A DNA stretch of 64,000 nucleotides from CAVUAF01 sp963739375 (GCA_963739375.1 CAVUAF010000014.1:372001-436000), one strand, 5' to 3'; counted from the stretch's first letter, positions 9,342-18,334 are shown. Numbers and translations: made by a program. Notes: generated from the letters alone by a model not told the origin.

Positions 9342-10193
9342 CTACTTGCTTGCCTTTACCGCCGCCTCCAGCGCGCGCTGCGTGTAGACCGCCGCCAGAT
9401 GCTGGCGGTACTCCGCGGAAGCGAAATAGTCGCCCAGCGGCTGCACCTTGTCGGCGGCGCGTTCGGCCGCCTGCGGGATTGCGCTCAGCGGCTTCCCGCG
9501 TAGCGCCGTCTCGACGCGCGTGGCGCGATACGCGTGGTCGGCGACGCCGGTGATGCCCACCGCCGCGCTCTCGATGTTCGCACCCTTCGTCGCCACCACC
9601 GCCGCCACCCCCACCACGGCAAAGCCCGATGCCGGATGAGGAAACTTCACGTACGCCGTCCCCGCGCCGGTGGTCTTGGGCACGCGAATCTCGGTGAGGA
9701 TCTCGCCAGGGGCGAGCGCGGTGGCGAACAGGCCCTGGAAGAAGTCGCGCGCGGCGATGATGCGCTCGCCCGGGCGCGAGGTCGCCACCAGTTCGGCATC
9801 GAGCGCCAGCACCGCGGCGGGATAATCGGCGGCAGGATCGGCGTGCGCCAGGCTGCCCCCCAAGGTGCCGCAGTTGCGCACCTGCACGTCGCCGATGTGC
9901 TCGGCGGTCTGCGCCAGCAGCGGCGAGTGGCGGCGCAGTACCGCGGAGGCGGCAATGTTGGCGTGCGTCGTCATGGCGCCGATGGCAATGCGGTCGCCGG
10001 CATCGCGCACATAGCTCAGGCCGGCGATGCGGCCCAGGTCCACCAGCACGGCCGGCTGCGAGACGCGCAGCTTCATCGCCGGCAGCAGGCTGTGGCCGCC
10101 GGCGAGAAGCTTGGCGTCGTCGGACGCGGCCAGCAGATCGAGCGCTTCCTGCAACGTGCGGGGCGCTTCGTATTCGAATTCAGCCGGGATCAC
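9342..10193 (-). CDS. Molybdenum hydroxylase, FAD-binding medium subunit (CoxM/XdhB-like)
   Basis: The 283-residue subunit passes electrons from the [2Fe-2S] clusters of the small subunit to FAD. It begins MIPAEFEYEAPRTLQEALDL, has the FAD-binding AGGHSLLPAMKLR motif at about 31-43 and the RNCGTLGGSLAHADPAADYP motif near 105-125. It lacks the roughly 40-residue [4Fe-4S] insertion found in the medium subunit of 4-hydroxybenzoyl-CoA reductase, arguing against that specific enzyme. Its start overlaps the stop of the large-subunit gene by four bases, indicating translational coupling. Confidence 0.9.
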   Translation of the reverse strand: MIPAEFEYEAPRTLQEALDLLAASDDAKLLAGGHSLLPAMKLRVSQPAVLVDLGRIAGLSYVRDAGDRIAIGAMTTHANIAASAVLRRHSPLLAQTAEHIGDVQVRNCGTLGGSLAHADPAADYPAAVLALDAELVATSRPGERIIAARDFFQGLFATALAPGEILTEIRVPKTTGAGTAYVKFPHPASGFAVVGVAAVVATKGANIESAAVGITGVADHAYRATRVETALRGKPLSAIPQAAERAADKVQPLGDYFASAEYRQHLAAVYTQRALEAAVKASK

Positions 10194-12610
10194 CTTTTAC
10201 CTCCTGCCGCGGCCGCCGCGGCCTTGGCTTCCTTGATCGCGCGCCACACTTTCTCGGGCTTCAGCGGCATGTCGATGTGCCGGACGCCGAGCGGCCTCAG
10301 CGCGTCGCAGACGGCGTTGACCACGGCGGGCGTGGACCCGATGGTGCCCGCTTCGCCGACGCCTTTCACGCCCATCGGGTTCACCGGCGACGGCGTGCAG
10401 GTGCGCGCCAGCGTGAACTCCGGCAGCTGCTCGGCGCGGGGCGGCGCGTAGTCCATGAGCGTGCCGGTGACCAGTTGCCCGTCCTCGTTGTAGATAACTT
10501 CTTCGTAGAGCGCCTGCCCCATCCCCTGCGCGATGCCGCCGTGGACCTGGCCTTCGACCAGCATGGGGTTGATGACGTTGCCGCAATCATCCACCGCCAC
10601 GTATTTCTCCACGTGGATGGCGCCGGTCGCGGCGTCCACCTCGACCGCGCAGATGTGCGTGCCGAAGGGGAAGGTGAAATTCGAGGGCTCGAAGAAGTGC
10701 GTCGCCTCCAGTCCGGGCTCGACGCCCGGGGGCAGGTTGCGCGCCATGTAAGCCGCGCCCACCACTTCGCCGAACGCGATGGACTTCCCGTTCTTCGCCA
10801 CCAGCTTGCCGCCGCGGAACTTCATCCCCTCGGGCCGGGTGCCCAGCAGGTGCGCCGCGATGGCCGCCATCTTCTGCTTGAGTTTCTGCGTCGCCAGGTA
10901 CATGGCGGTGCCGCCGACGGCGGTGCCGCGGCTGCCGAAGGTGCCGATGCCGTAGGGAACGGCGGCGGTGTCGCCGTGCACCACGTTGACGTCTGCCGGC
11001 GTGATGCCGAGTTCGTCGGCCATGATCTGCGTAAACGTCGTCTCCTGCCCCTGGCCGTGCGGCGACGCGCCGGTCAGCACCGTAACCTGGCCTGTCGGCT
11101 CGATGCGCACCGTGCCGCTTTCCCAGCCCCCGCCCGGCATGGCCGTCGACGGCCCCATGGCGCAAATCTCGACGTACGTGGAGACCCCGACGCCGTAGAA
11201 CTTGCCCTCCTTTAAGCCCGCTTTCTGCCGGGCGCGCAGCTTGGCGTAGCCGCTGAGGTCGAGCGCCTTCTTCAGCGCCGGCTCATAGTTCCCCGAGTCG
11301 TAGATGATCCCGGTTGCGGTGTTGAACGGAAACTCCTTCGCCTTGGGAAAGTTCTTGCGGCGGATGGCGACCGGGTCCATAGCCAGCTCACGCGCCGCCA
11401 GGTCCACCATGCGCTCGATGTAGTAGGTGGCCTCGGGGCGGCCGGCCCCGCGATAGGCGTCGGTGGACATCTTGTTGGTGAACACCCCGACGATGGTGAT
11501 GTCCACCGCCGGGATTTTGTAGCAGCCGGTGATGAGCAGCGCCGTCAGCGTGGGAATGATGGGGGTGAGGAGCTGGTGATAGGCCCCGAGGTCGGCGAGG
11601 ATGCGCGCACGCAGCCCCAGGATGGTGCCGTCCCGCTTCAGCGCCAGTTCCATGTCGTTGATGTGGTCGCGCCCGTGAATGGTGGCGGCGATGTTCTCGC
11701 GCCGCGTCTCCACCCACTTCACCGGCCGGCCCAGTTGGATGGCGGCGAAGGGGACCACGGCTTCCTCGGCGTACACGTTGAGCTTCGCCCCGAAGCCGCC
11801 GCCGACCTCGGGCGTCACCACCCGCACCGAGGTTTCCGGCAGGTGGAGCATGAGCGCCACCTGCGTCTTCAGCAGGTGGGGAATCTGCGTGCTCGACCAC
11901 ACGGTCAGGGTCTTTTCGCCGGGCAGGTACTGCGCCACCACGCCGCGCGGCTCCATGGGAATGGGCGCCAGGCGCTGGTTGAGGAGCCGCGCCTTCACCA
12001 CGCGGTCGGCCTTCTTGAACGCGCCCTCCACGTCGCCGTTTTTCAGCGGGAAGGTGAACGCGACGTTGGTCCCGACGGCGTCGTGCACCAGGTTCGTGGG
12101 GTCGGCCATCGCCTTCTCCATTTCCACGACGGCGGTCCGGGGCTCGTAGTCGATCTCGACCTTGTCCGCCGCGTCGCGGGCGGCATACGGCTCGCTGGCG
12201 ACGATGGCCACCACCGGCTCGCCTACGTAGCGCACGAACTCGCGCGCCAGCGCTGGATGCGGCGGAACCTTCAGGCCGGGCAGCGCGCCGGCGCAGGGAA
12301 TATTGCCCAGCGCGCCCAGGTCCTGCGCGGTGTACACCGCCACCACGCCGGGATGCTGGCGCGCGGCCTCGATGTTGATCGAACCGATCCGGGCGTACGC
12401 GTGTGGCGAGCGCACGAAGACACAGTGCAGCAGCCCGGCGAGGCGCAGGTCGTCGGCGTAGTGGCTGATGCCCTGGATGAGCCGCGGGTCTTCCTTGCGC
12501 TTCATGCGCTGCCCCGTCCATGCCGCCGGGCCGCCCGGCTGGGGCGTGCGCTTTCTGGCGGATGGGGCCGGCTTGCGGTTGCGCGGTGCGGCTTTCCCGT
12601 TCTTCGCCAT
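10190..12610 (-). CDS. Molybdenum hydroxylase, molybdopterin-binding large subunit (form II CoxL-like)
   Basis: The 806-residue catalytic subunit of the xanthine oxidase/CO dehydrogenase family carries the Mo-molybdopterin cofactor. Visible motifs are GGGFGAK at about 270-276, the active-site loop AYRGAGR at 385-391 and the catalytic glutamate in KGVGEAGT at about 753. AYRGAGR is the form II signature; the form I CO dehydrogenase loop with the AYXCSFR pattern is absent, so CO oxidation is unlikely to be its main activity. The first 30 residues are basic and Pro-rich, an extension of unclear meaning. It lies between the small and medium subunit genes in one operon. Substrate unknown: an aldehyde, purine or aromatic ring is possible. 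Confidence 0.9.
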   Translation of the reverse strand: MAKNGKAAPRNRKPAPSARKRTPQPGGPAAWTGQRMKRKEDPRLIQGISHYADDLRLAGLLHCVFVRSPHAYARIGSINIEAARQHPGVVAVYTAQDLGALGNIPCAGALPGLKVPPHPALAREFVRYVGEPVVAIVASEPYAARDAADKVEIDYEPRTAVVEMEKAMADPTNLVHDAVGTNVAFTFPLKNGDVEGAFKKADRVVKARLLNQRLAPIPMEPRGVVAQYLPGEKTLTVWSSTQIPHLLKTQVALMLHLPETSVRVVTPEVGGGFGAKLNVYAEEAVVPFAAIQLGRPVKWVETRRENIAATIHGRDHINDMELALKRDGTILGLRARILADLGAYHQLLTPIIPTLTALLITGCYKIPAVDITIVGVFTNKMSTDAYRGAGRPEATYYIERMVDLAARELAMDPVAIRRKNFPKAKEFPFNTATGIIYDSGNYEPALKKALDLSGYAKLRARQKAGLKEGKFYGVGVSTYVEICAMGPSTAMPGGGWESGTVRIEPTGQVTVLTGASPHGQGQETTFTQIMADELGITPADVNVVHGDTAAVPYGIGTFGSRGTAVGGTAMYLATQKLKQKMAAIAAHLLGTRPEGMKFRGGKLVAKNGKSIAFGEVVGAAYMARNLPPGVEPGLEATHFFEPSNFTFPFGTHICAVEVDAATGAIHVEKYVAVDDCGNVINPMLVEGQVHGGIAQGMGQALYEEVIYNEDGQLVTGTLMDYAPPRAEQLPEFTLARTCTPSPVNPMGVKGVGEAGTIGSTPAVVNAVCDALRPLGVRHIDMPLKPEKVWRAIKEAKAAAAAAGGKR

Positions 12611-12613
12611 TGC

Positions 12614-13114
12614 TTACCTCCCTCCCGCCGCGCGCGCCGCCTTGGGCGGGTGCAGCTTGCGCGCGGCCGACTGCACCGCGCTCACGATGTTCTGGTAGCC
12701 GGTGCAGCGGCAGATGTTGCCGCCCAGGTGGTGGCGGATCTCGGCGTCGGTGGGTTCGGCGTTGTGCGCCAGCAGTTCGTGCGCGGTCATGATCATGCCG
12801 GGCGTGCAGTACCCGCATTGCAGGCCGTGCTCCTCCCAGAATCCCTGCTGCAGGACGTGCAGTTCCCCGTCGTGCGCCAGCCCTTCCACCGTGGTGACGC
12901 CGGCGCCGTCGGCCTGCACCGCGAGCACGGTGCACGACTTGACGGCGCGACCGTCGAGCAACACGGTGCAGGCGCCGCACAGCGAGGTTTCGCACCCCAC
13001 GTGCGTGCCGGTCAGTCCCAGCACCTCGCGCAGAAAATGGACGAGGAGCAGGCGTGGCTCCACTTTGGCGCGATGTTCCACGCCGTTCACCGTTATGGCA
13101 ACGCGTCTTTTCAT
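12614..13114 (-). CDS. Molybdenum hydroxylase, [2Fe-2S] small subunit (CoxS-like)
   Basis: The 166-residue subunit carries two [2Fe-2S] clusters. The plant-ferredoxin-type cluster uses Cys41, Cys46, Cys49 and Cys61 (CETSLCGACTVLLDG). The second uses Cys100, Cys103, Cys135 and Cys137 (CGYCTPGM and CRCTGY). The start at 13114 is chosen because MKRRVAITVNG is the usual N-terminus and a GGGGGGAAAG ribosome binding site precedes it. It is the first gene of the operon, three bases from the large-subunit gene. Confidence 0.92.
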   Translation of the reverse strand: MKRRVAITVNGVEHRAKVEPRLLLVHFLREVLGLTGTHVGCETSLCGACTVLLDGRAVKSCTVLAVQADGAGVTTVEGLAHDGELHVLQQGFWEEHGLQCGYCTPGMIMTAHELLAHNAEPTDAEIRHHLGGNICRCTGYQNIVSAVQSAARKLHPPKAARAAGGR

Positions 13115-13418
13115 GGCTTTCCCCCCGCAGGTGTGCGGGCTTGCTTGCGTGCATTCCACCCCGGCGCGCCGCCCCCGCGCCCGCCGGGAACCCCAACAAC
13201 GAAAGGCCGCCACCTTAGCAGAAGGCGAAGAGCCATGACAAGGAGCCGCCGGAAAGGCGCAAAGGGAAAAGAATTACCCTTCCCGGTTGACCTTTTTCCC
13301 CTTTGCCTCTTGCCTTCGCCATCACGGCGCGCACCTCCCTGGTCACCTCTCGTTACTTTCGTACTGTGGAATCGGCGAGTGGCAGCCGATATATATGGGT
13401 TGAAGCCATGCAGGCGAC
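13115..13418. repeat. Intergenic region with an imperfect inverted repeat
   Basis: No gene was seen here. From about 13221 to 13322 a purine-rich run (GGCGAAG, then AAAGGCGCAAAGGGAAAAG) is followed by its approximate reverse complement (CTTTTTCCCCTTTGCCTCTTGCCTTCGCC split over about 13290-13320). It may be a decayed member of the convergent word-array class. A TATATAT stretch near 13391 could be a promoter element for the next small gene. Confidence 0.4.
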
Positions 13419-13712
13419 ATGAACTGCGCCCGGCGGGCTTCCCGCGAAGAGCTGCTCGTGAACCTGAGGATCATCGCCACCGCCGTCACCGCCCTGCGCG
13501 ACCCGCGCTGGGCCGAGCACGTGTACACGCTCGGCAACCTCGGCAGCGCCCTCATCGCCATCGCCAGCGGCATCAACAACCTCTGCTTTGGCCTGACCGC
13601 GCTCGGCTGCCAGTCGCTGCTGGCCACGGCTTGCGAGGTGGGCGCCCGGATGAAACTCCGGCCTGCCCCCACTCCGGCGCCACCCGCCACCACCGGATTG
13701 CTTTCGGTCTAA
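13419..13712 (+). CDS. Small hypothetical protein
   Basis: A 97-residue open frame with strongly GC-rich third positions, consistent with local coding DNA. It contains a central segment (NLGSALIAIASGINNL) that may be a membrane-associated helix. No family is recognised and the ribosome binding site is weak. An antisense frame over the same bases has poorer composition and was rejected. It could be a real small gene or chance. Confidence 0.4.
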   Translation: MNCARRASREELLVNLRIIATAVTALRDPRWAEHVYTLGNLGSALIAIASGINNLCFGLTALGCQSLLATACEVGARMKLRPAPTPAPPATTGLLSV

Positions 13713-13941
13713 GGCCGGGTAGGCGCCTCCTCACTTTTCCCGATTTGGAGAACCTCCCGCCGCTCCATTGCGTATCTGCCTGCAGGTCAGCGACTTTTAC
13801 ACAGCCGAAAGGCAGTAACACACGTCTAAGTAACGAGAGGACCAGACCCGGCGGTAAGTTGGCACCAAAAATGCTCGCAACAAAGTAGGTCTTGGCTGTG
13901 TCTAATGCAGTAGAGGAGCCCAGGGGTATCGGAGGTGACAT

Positions 13942-14175
13942 ATGGTGGCGGTGGAGAAATTTTCCGTACCCGAACTGGCGGCTCTGCGTAACGAGCTGGT
14001 CCACGGGGGGCTGGACACGCGGCAAGCGGCCGAACTCCTCCAGGTGTTTCTGGCGGGGCGTGGCTACGGCGTTTCGCGGGAGGCGGCATTTGACGCTTCC
14101 ATCCGCGTGGGTGGCTCCGGCTGCTCGCTGGAGACGATCCAGCGCGAGCTCGAACAGCTGGCGCTGGTGCAGTAA
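13942..14175 (+). CDS. Small hypothetical protein (77 aa)
   Basis: The 77-residue product is acidic and helical, with a well-formed start: GGAGGTGACAT directly before ATG 13942. It ends before a clear rho-independent terminator at 14261-14286. Composition and signals support a real, independently transcribed small gene. No known family is recognised; the pattern LDTRQAAELLQVFLAGRGYG suggests a compact soluble protein. Confidence 0.65.
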   Translation: MVAVEKFSVPELAALRNELVHGGLDTRQAAELLQVFLAGRGYGVSREAAFDASIRVGGSGCSLETIQRELEQLALVQ

Positions 14176-14260
14176 GTTCCCGCGGGCGCGTAGCGGTGCG
14201 CGCCCAAAGGCAGACAGGATGCGCTGAATTCGAACCTGAATGCCGCGAACCCTGGAAAGA

Positions 14261-14286
14261 ACCCCGGCCAACCTGCCGGGGTTTTT
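14261..14286 (+). terminator. Rho-independent terminator
   Basis: The stem ACCCCGGC / GCCGGGGT has a 6-nt loop and is followed by TTTT, about 85 bp after the 77-residue gene. Confidence 0.75.
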
Positions 14287-14316
14287 CCTTTGGCGGTCGG
14301 GCAATTGCGGGCTCTT

Positions 14317-14372
14317 GATTGGCGATTGCCGAGTTCTTGAATCGCAAATCACAAATCGCCAATCGCAAATTC
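14317..14372. repeat. Convergent heptad array (GATTGGC / AATCGCA words)
   Basis: Heptads GATTGGC and GATTGCC are followed by AATCGCA, AATCACA, AATCGCC and AATCGCA. GATTGGCGATT (14317-14327) pairs perfectly with AATCGCCAATC (14354-14364). The array ends two bases before the ychF stop codon. Its words match those of the array at 17285-17372. Confidence 0.75.
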
Positions 14373-14373
14373 C

Positions 14374-15480
14374 TTACCCGCTGTGGCGGATGTGCATGAC
14401 GTCGCCGTCTTTCACCAGGTAGTCCTTCCCTTCCAGGCGCAGCGTGCCCTGGGCGCGGGCGTTGGCCTCCGACCCGGCGGCGAGCAGCTGGTCCCAGTGG
14501 ATGGTCTCGGCGCGAATGAAGTGTTTCTCCAGGTCGGTATGGATGGCGCCGGCAGCGTGGACGGCGCGCGTGCCGCGCTCGACCGTCCAGGCGCGGCACT
14601 CGTCTTCCCCGACGGTGAAGAAAGAGATCAGCCCCAGCAGCTCGTAGGTCTTGTGGATCAGCCGCACCAGGCCGCTTTCCGGGAGGCCATAGCTGGCGAG
14701 AAACTCGGCGGCGTCCGCCTCGCTCATCTCGGCGAGTTCCGCCTCCACCTTGGCGCAGACCGCGATGGCCGCGGTGTTCGGGCGCGACGCCACCTGCTCC
14801 ATCCCGAACTTCTTCGGCGCTTCCTCCAGTTCGCGGCCCAGCTCCGCCGACTCGCCCACGTTCAGCACGTAGAGCATCGGCTTCTCGCTCAGGAACATGA
14901 AGCCGCGCACGCGCTTCTTGTCCTCGGGCGACATCTCCATTTCCCGCAGCGGGCGCTCCTGCTCGACGTGCGCCTTGGCCTGCAGCAGCAGCTCGTGCTC
15001 TTTCTCGAGCTCCGGCGTGCGCATCTTCTTCAGGTCCCTTTGCAGCCGCTCCAGGCGCTTCTCGATCTGCCCGAGGTCGCTGATGATCAGGTCGAACTCC
15101 ACGCTCTGCGCGTCGCGCAGCGGGTTGATCTCCCCAACGTGCGGCACCGCGGGATCGGCGAAGACGCGCAGCACGTGCGCGATCGCGTCCACCTGGCGAA
15201 TGTTGGCGGCGATGGCTTCCGCCACCCCTTGCGCCGCCCCGCCCTCCGCCTTCGTCTGGTGCGTCGGCATCGCTGCCACGTCCACGTATTCCACCGTGGC
15301 GTGCACCAGCTTCTTGGGGTCATAGAGCGCGGCCAGGCGGTCCAGGCGCGTGTCGGGCACCCGGGCCACGCCAATGTGCGATTCGCGCGCGCCACCATGC
15401 ACCGCCACCTGCGCCTTGGTCAGCATGCGGAAGAGCGAGGTCTTGCCAACCTGGGGGAGACCAATGATTCCGGTTTTCAT
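14374..15480 (-). CDS. ychF: Redox-regulated ATPase YchF (Obg-family P-loop protein)
   Basis: The 368-residue protein is a ribosome-associated Obg-family NTPase that prefers ATP to GTP. The P-loop GLPQVGKTS is at about 7-15, followed by the switch region with variant DVAAMP. A coiled-coil insertion lies near 125-180 (QIEKRLERLQRDLKKM). The C-terminal TGS domain ends with the typical RLEGKDYLVKDGDVMHIRHS. Length matches the family. It is flanked on both sides by convergent word arrays. Confidence 0.95.
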   Translation of the reverse strand: MKTGIIGLPQVGKTSLFRMLTKAQVAVHGGARESHIGVARVPDTRLDRLAALYDPKKLVHATVEYVDVAAMPTHQTKAEGGAAQGVAEAIAANIRQVDAIAHVLRVFADPAVPHVGEINPLRDAQSVEFDLIISDLGQIEKRLERLQRDLKKMRTPELEKEHELLLQAKAHVEQERPLREMEMSPEDKKRVRGFMFLSEKPMLYVLNVGESAELGRELEEAPKKFGMEQVASRPNTAAIAVCAKVEAELAEMSEADAAEFLASYGLPESGLVRLIHKTYELLGLISFFTVGEDECRAWTVERGTRAVHAAGAIHTDLEKHFIRAETIHWDQLLAAGSEANARAQGTLRLEGKDYLVKDGDVMHIRHSG

Positions 15481-15483
15481 TCT

Positions 15484-15564
15484 GATTTAGTGATTTGGTG
15501 ATTTGGTGACTGATAACTCTGCCACCGTAATCAAATCACCAAATCACTAAATCACCAAATCACC
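15484..15564. repeat. Convergent octad array (GATTTGGT words)
   Basis: The left arm has GATTTAGT, GATTTGGT, GATTTGGT; the right arm has ACCAAATC, ACTAAATC, ACCAAATC. The bases at 15484-15505 pair perfectly with 15532-15553, giving a 22-bp stem. The array begins just upstream of the ychF start and fills most of the divergent ychF/cupin spacer. Confidence 0.85.
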
Positions 15565-15653
15565 TCGCGGTGTAGAATGCCGGCCGGGTCGTGCGGTCCT
15601 ACGCGTGTGCGCAACCCTGCGACTATTCGCTGTACCCCAGCAAGGAGGAAACG

Positions 15654-16211
15654 ATGAAGCGGTTTGCGACGGTTCTGGCGGTCGTTCTGCTGTTCGCGGC
15701 GGTACTGGCCGCACAGGACCAGGCGTCTATCGTGGCTCCCAGCCAGCAGAAGTTCATGCTCTTGCCCAATTTCCCTACCTGCGTAAAAGGCGCGGTGCTG
15801 CACGGCGCGCCCGACAGCGCCCAGGGTGTGGTCTTGCTCGCCAAAGGCACGACCGGCTGCAAGATCCCGTGGCACTGGCACACGCCCAATGAAGAGGTAG
15901 GAATTGTCAGCGGCTCAGCGAAGCTGCAGATGAAGGGCGGCCAGCCCACCACCATGGGACCGGGCGGCTACGCCTACCTGCCGGCCAAACACGCGCACGA
16001 GTTCACTTGCGTCACCGCCTGCACCATCTTTGTGGCCGCCGACGGCATCTTCGACATTCACTACGTCGACGCCGCCGGCAACGAGATTCCCCCCGAGCAG
16101 GCGCTGCAGGGCGGCGCCAAAGCCGGAGCGCCGAAACCACCGGCGCCGAAGGGTGAGGCAGGAGCTGCCAAGGGCGGCGCGAAAGGCGCAGCCAAAGCTC
16201 CGCCTAAGTAA
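15654..16211 (+). CDS. Secreted cupin-domain protein
   Basis: The 185-residue product has a signal peptide (MKRFATVLAVVLLFAAVLAAQ), then a single cupin barrel with a metal-binding motif of the HWHTPNEE type near residues 77-85 and a second His in AKHAHEF near 112-118. The C-terminal tail is rich in Ala, Lys and Pro. ATG 15654 is preceded by AAGGAGG. The protein is probably a periplasmic metal-binding cupin, similar to ChrR-like or DUF4437-type proteins. Enzymatic activity cannot be assigned. Confidence 0.8.
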   Translation: MKRFATVLAVVLLFAAVLAAQDQASIVAPSQQKFMLLPNFPTCVKGAVLHGAPDSAQGVVLLAKGTTGCKIPWHWHTPNEEVGIVSGSAKLQMKGGQPTTMGPGGYAYLPAKHAHEFTCVTACTIFVAADGIFDIHYVDAAGNEIPPEQALQGGAKAGAPKPPAPKGEAGAAKGGAKGAAKAPPK

Positions 16212-16233
16212 GAAACGCGCTCCTCCCGCGCTG

Positions 16234-16259
16234 AAACCCGGCCGCCCACGGCCGGGTTT
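16234..16259. terminator. Bidirectional terminator hairpin
   Basis: A perfect 11-bp inverted repeat (AAACCCGGCCG / CGGCCGGGTTT) with a CCCA loop lies between the convergent cupin and moxR genes. It is A-rich on one flank and T-rich on the other, suiting termination in both directions. Confidence 0.75.
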
Positions 16260-16281
16260 CTCGTTGGCTGGCCGCGCCCCG

Positions 16282-17254
16282 CTAGATCGGGACCGGCACC
16301 GTCTCGATGATGTCGTTCAGGATTTGTTCGGATTGTTCCGAGCGCCTCAGGGTGGACGAGTAGCGGCCACTGAGCACGACGCGGTGCGCGAAGACGCCCG
16401 GCGCCAGCGCCTTGAAATCGTCGGGCGTGGCGAAGGACCGCCCGGCCAGGTACGCCATCGCCTGCGCCGCCCGGTACAGCATGAGGGCGCCGCGCGGCGA
16501 GACGCCGAGCGAGAGGTACTCGGATTCGCGCGTCCGGCGCACGATTTCCAGCGTGTAGTCCACCAGGGCTTCCTCCACCGTCACCCGCGTCACCTCTTCC
16601 TGCATGCTGACCACGTCGGCGCCGGTCAGCACCGGGCGCACCTCGTCGAGCCGCGCCGCACCCACCTCCGAGCGCAGGATCTGGCGCTCGCTGTCGGCCC
16701 CGGGATAGCTCATGCGCACCCGCAGCAGGAAGCGGTCGAGCTGCGACTCGGGCAGCGGATAAGTGCCGTGGTGCTCCACCGGGTTCTGGGTGGCGATCAC
16801 CAGGAAGGGCTGGGGCAGCGCGTAGGAGTGCGCCGTCCACCGTCACCTGGCCTTCGTTCATGGCCTCCAGCAGCGCCGACTGCGTCTTCGGCGTGGTGCG
16901 GTTGATCTCGTCGGCCAGCAGGATGTTGGTAAAGACCGGGCCCGGCTTGAACTCGAACTTCTGCTCCATCGCGTCGTAGATGGAGATGCCGAGCACGTCG
17001 GAGGGCAGCATGTCGCTGGTGAACTGGACGCGCTGAAAGGTGCAGTCGAGGGCGCGCGCCAGCGCCCGCGCCAGCGTGGTCTTGCCCACCCCGGGCACGC
17101 CTTCGATCAGCAGGTGGCCGTGCGCGCACACTGCCACCAGCGCCATCCGCACCACGTCCTCGGTGCCGCGGATGATGCTGCGCAGCGCGCCTTCCAGCTG
17201 CAGCGCGCGCCGCTGCTGCGCATTGACCACCGCCGGGGCGGTTTCCGAAGCCAT
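16282..17254 (-). pseudogene. MoxR-family AAA+ ATPase, interrupted by one frameshift
   Basis: The gene reads MASETAPAVVNAQQRRALQ at its start (17254) with Walker A GVPGVGKTT, Walker B ILLADEINR and the sequence EGQVTVDG. It then changes frame near 16825-16834 and continues as YALPQPFLVIATQNPVEHHG to the C-terminal helical domain, ending at 16282. Deleting one G in the GGCGCACTCC run would restore VDGHSYALPQPF and a 323-residue MoxR protein of normal length. MoxR ATPases are chaperones that activate secreted or metal-dependent partner proteins, often VWA proteins. All motifs are otherwise intact, so a sequencing error or a very recent mutation is likelier than an old pseudogene. Confidence 0.85.
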
Positions 17255-17284
17255 GGTGCGAATTTTACAGGAATCGGCCCCTCG

Positions 17285-17372
17285 GATTTGCGATTTGCGA
17301 TTGACGATTTGCGATTTGACCAACATCGACCAGGCGCCCCAAATCGCAAATCACCAATCAGCAATCGCCAAT
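17285..17372. repeat. Convergent heptad array (GATTTGC words)
   Basis: Five heptads (GATTTGC, GATTTGC, GATTGAC, GATTTGC, GATTTGA) at 17285-17319 are followed by AAATCGC, AAATCAC, CAATCAG, CAATCGC and CAAT at 17341-17372. The two arms are reverse complements in word type and could form a long hairpin. It fills the moxR/htpX spacer, ending one base before the htpX stop codon. Confidence 0.8.
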
Positions 17373-17373
17373 G

Positions 17374-18243
17374 TCACACGAAGTCCGCCGGCCTCCCGGT
17401 CAGCCGCTCGATGCGCTGCGCGATCGGCGGATGGGTGCTGAACAGGTTGGCGAAGCTCATGCCGCCCACGCCGAGGAACGGCTGCACGATGAACAGGTGT
17501 GCGGTCGAAGGCGCTACCGGCAGTGGCACGCGCTTTGACCAGGTGTCGAGTTTCTTGAGCGCGCGGGCCAGTGCAAACGGGTTGCCGGTGACCTGCGCGC
17601 CGGTGGCGTCGGCCTCGTACTCGCGGGCGCGCGATACCGCCAGCTGGATCAGCATGGCCGCAAACGGCGCCAGGATCATCATCAGCAGCAGCGTAAACAC
17701 GCCGCCGCGGCGATTGCGGTCGCCGCCCCCGCCGTAGCCGGTAAACAGCTCGGCGTAGTAGGCCATGCGCACCAGCGCGGTGATGGCGGCCGCCAGCGTG
17801 GCGGCGATGCTGGAGATCAGGATGTCGCGATTGCGCACGTGCCCCAGCTCGTGCGCCAGCACGCCTTCCAGTTCCTCGTCGTCGAGCAGGTCGAGGATGC
17901 CGGCGGTCACCGCCACCGCCGCGTGCGCCGGGCTGCGCCCGGTGGCAAAGGCGTTGGGCGATTCGCTGGAAATGACGTAGATGCGCGGCATCGGCAGGCT
18001 GGTGCGCTGCGTCAGGTTTTCGACGATGCGATAGACGCGCGGCAGCTCCTCGCGCGTGACCGGCCGCGCCCCGTTCATCATGAGCGCGATCTTGTCTGAC
18101 CAGAAATAGCTGACGAAATTCATCACCACGGCGAACCCGAGCGCCAGAATCAGGCCATTCGGGCCGCCCGCCAGGTCGCCGATGAACAGCAGCAGCGCGC
18201 TCATCGCGGCGAGCAACACTGCGGTCTTGAGTGCGTTGGTCAT
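17374..18243 (-). CDS. htpX: M48-family zinc metalloprotease HtpX-like
   Basis: The 289-residue membrane protease has two N-terminal membrane helices (about 8-25 and 30-48). The zinc-binding HELGH motif is at about 131-135 and the third ligand Glu lies in AREYEADATGA near 210. Two further hydrophobic segments lie at about 150-165 and 186-205. It acts in quality control of membrane proteins on the cytoplasmic side. The start MTNALKTAVLLA at 18243 matches the family; a start four codons upstream (18255) is possible. No strong ribosome binding site is visible. Confidence 0.92.
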   Translation of the reverse strand: MTNALKTAVLLAAMSALLLFIGDLAGGPNGLILALGFAVVMNFVSYFWSDKIALMMNGARPVTREELPRVYRIVENLTQRTSLPMPRIYVISSESPNAFATGRSPAHAAVAVTAGILDLLDDEELEGVLAHELGHVRNRDILISSIAATLAAAITALVRMAYYAELFTGYGGGGDRNRRGGVFTLLLMMILAPFAAMLIQLAVSRAREYEADATGAQVTGNPFALARALKKLDTWSKRVPLPVAPSTAHLFIVQPFLGVGGMSFANLFSTHPPIAQRIERLTGRPADFV

Positions 18244-18334
18244 AGTAAGGCGCAACCGCCGAAGGGCCGCTGGCAGGAAATACGCAGGCTTTGCTGCCGC
18301 GGTTCCCCGGCGGGCTTCGCTGATTGCGGTGCGG

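Noticed and set aside
7664..13114. 4-hydroxybenzoyl-CoA reductase or CO dehydrogenase operon
   Set aside because: The medium subunit lacks the [4Fe-4S] insertion, and the large subunit has the AYRGAGR loop and not the form I CO dehydrogenase loop.
13343..13693. Antisense 116-codon frame opposite the 97-codon gene
   Set aside because: It is rich in Arg and Ser with poor third-position bias, and looks like a shadow of the plus-strand frame.
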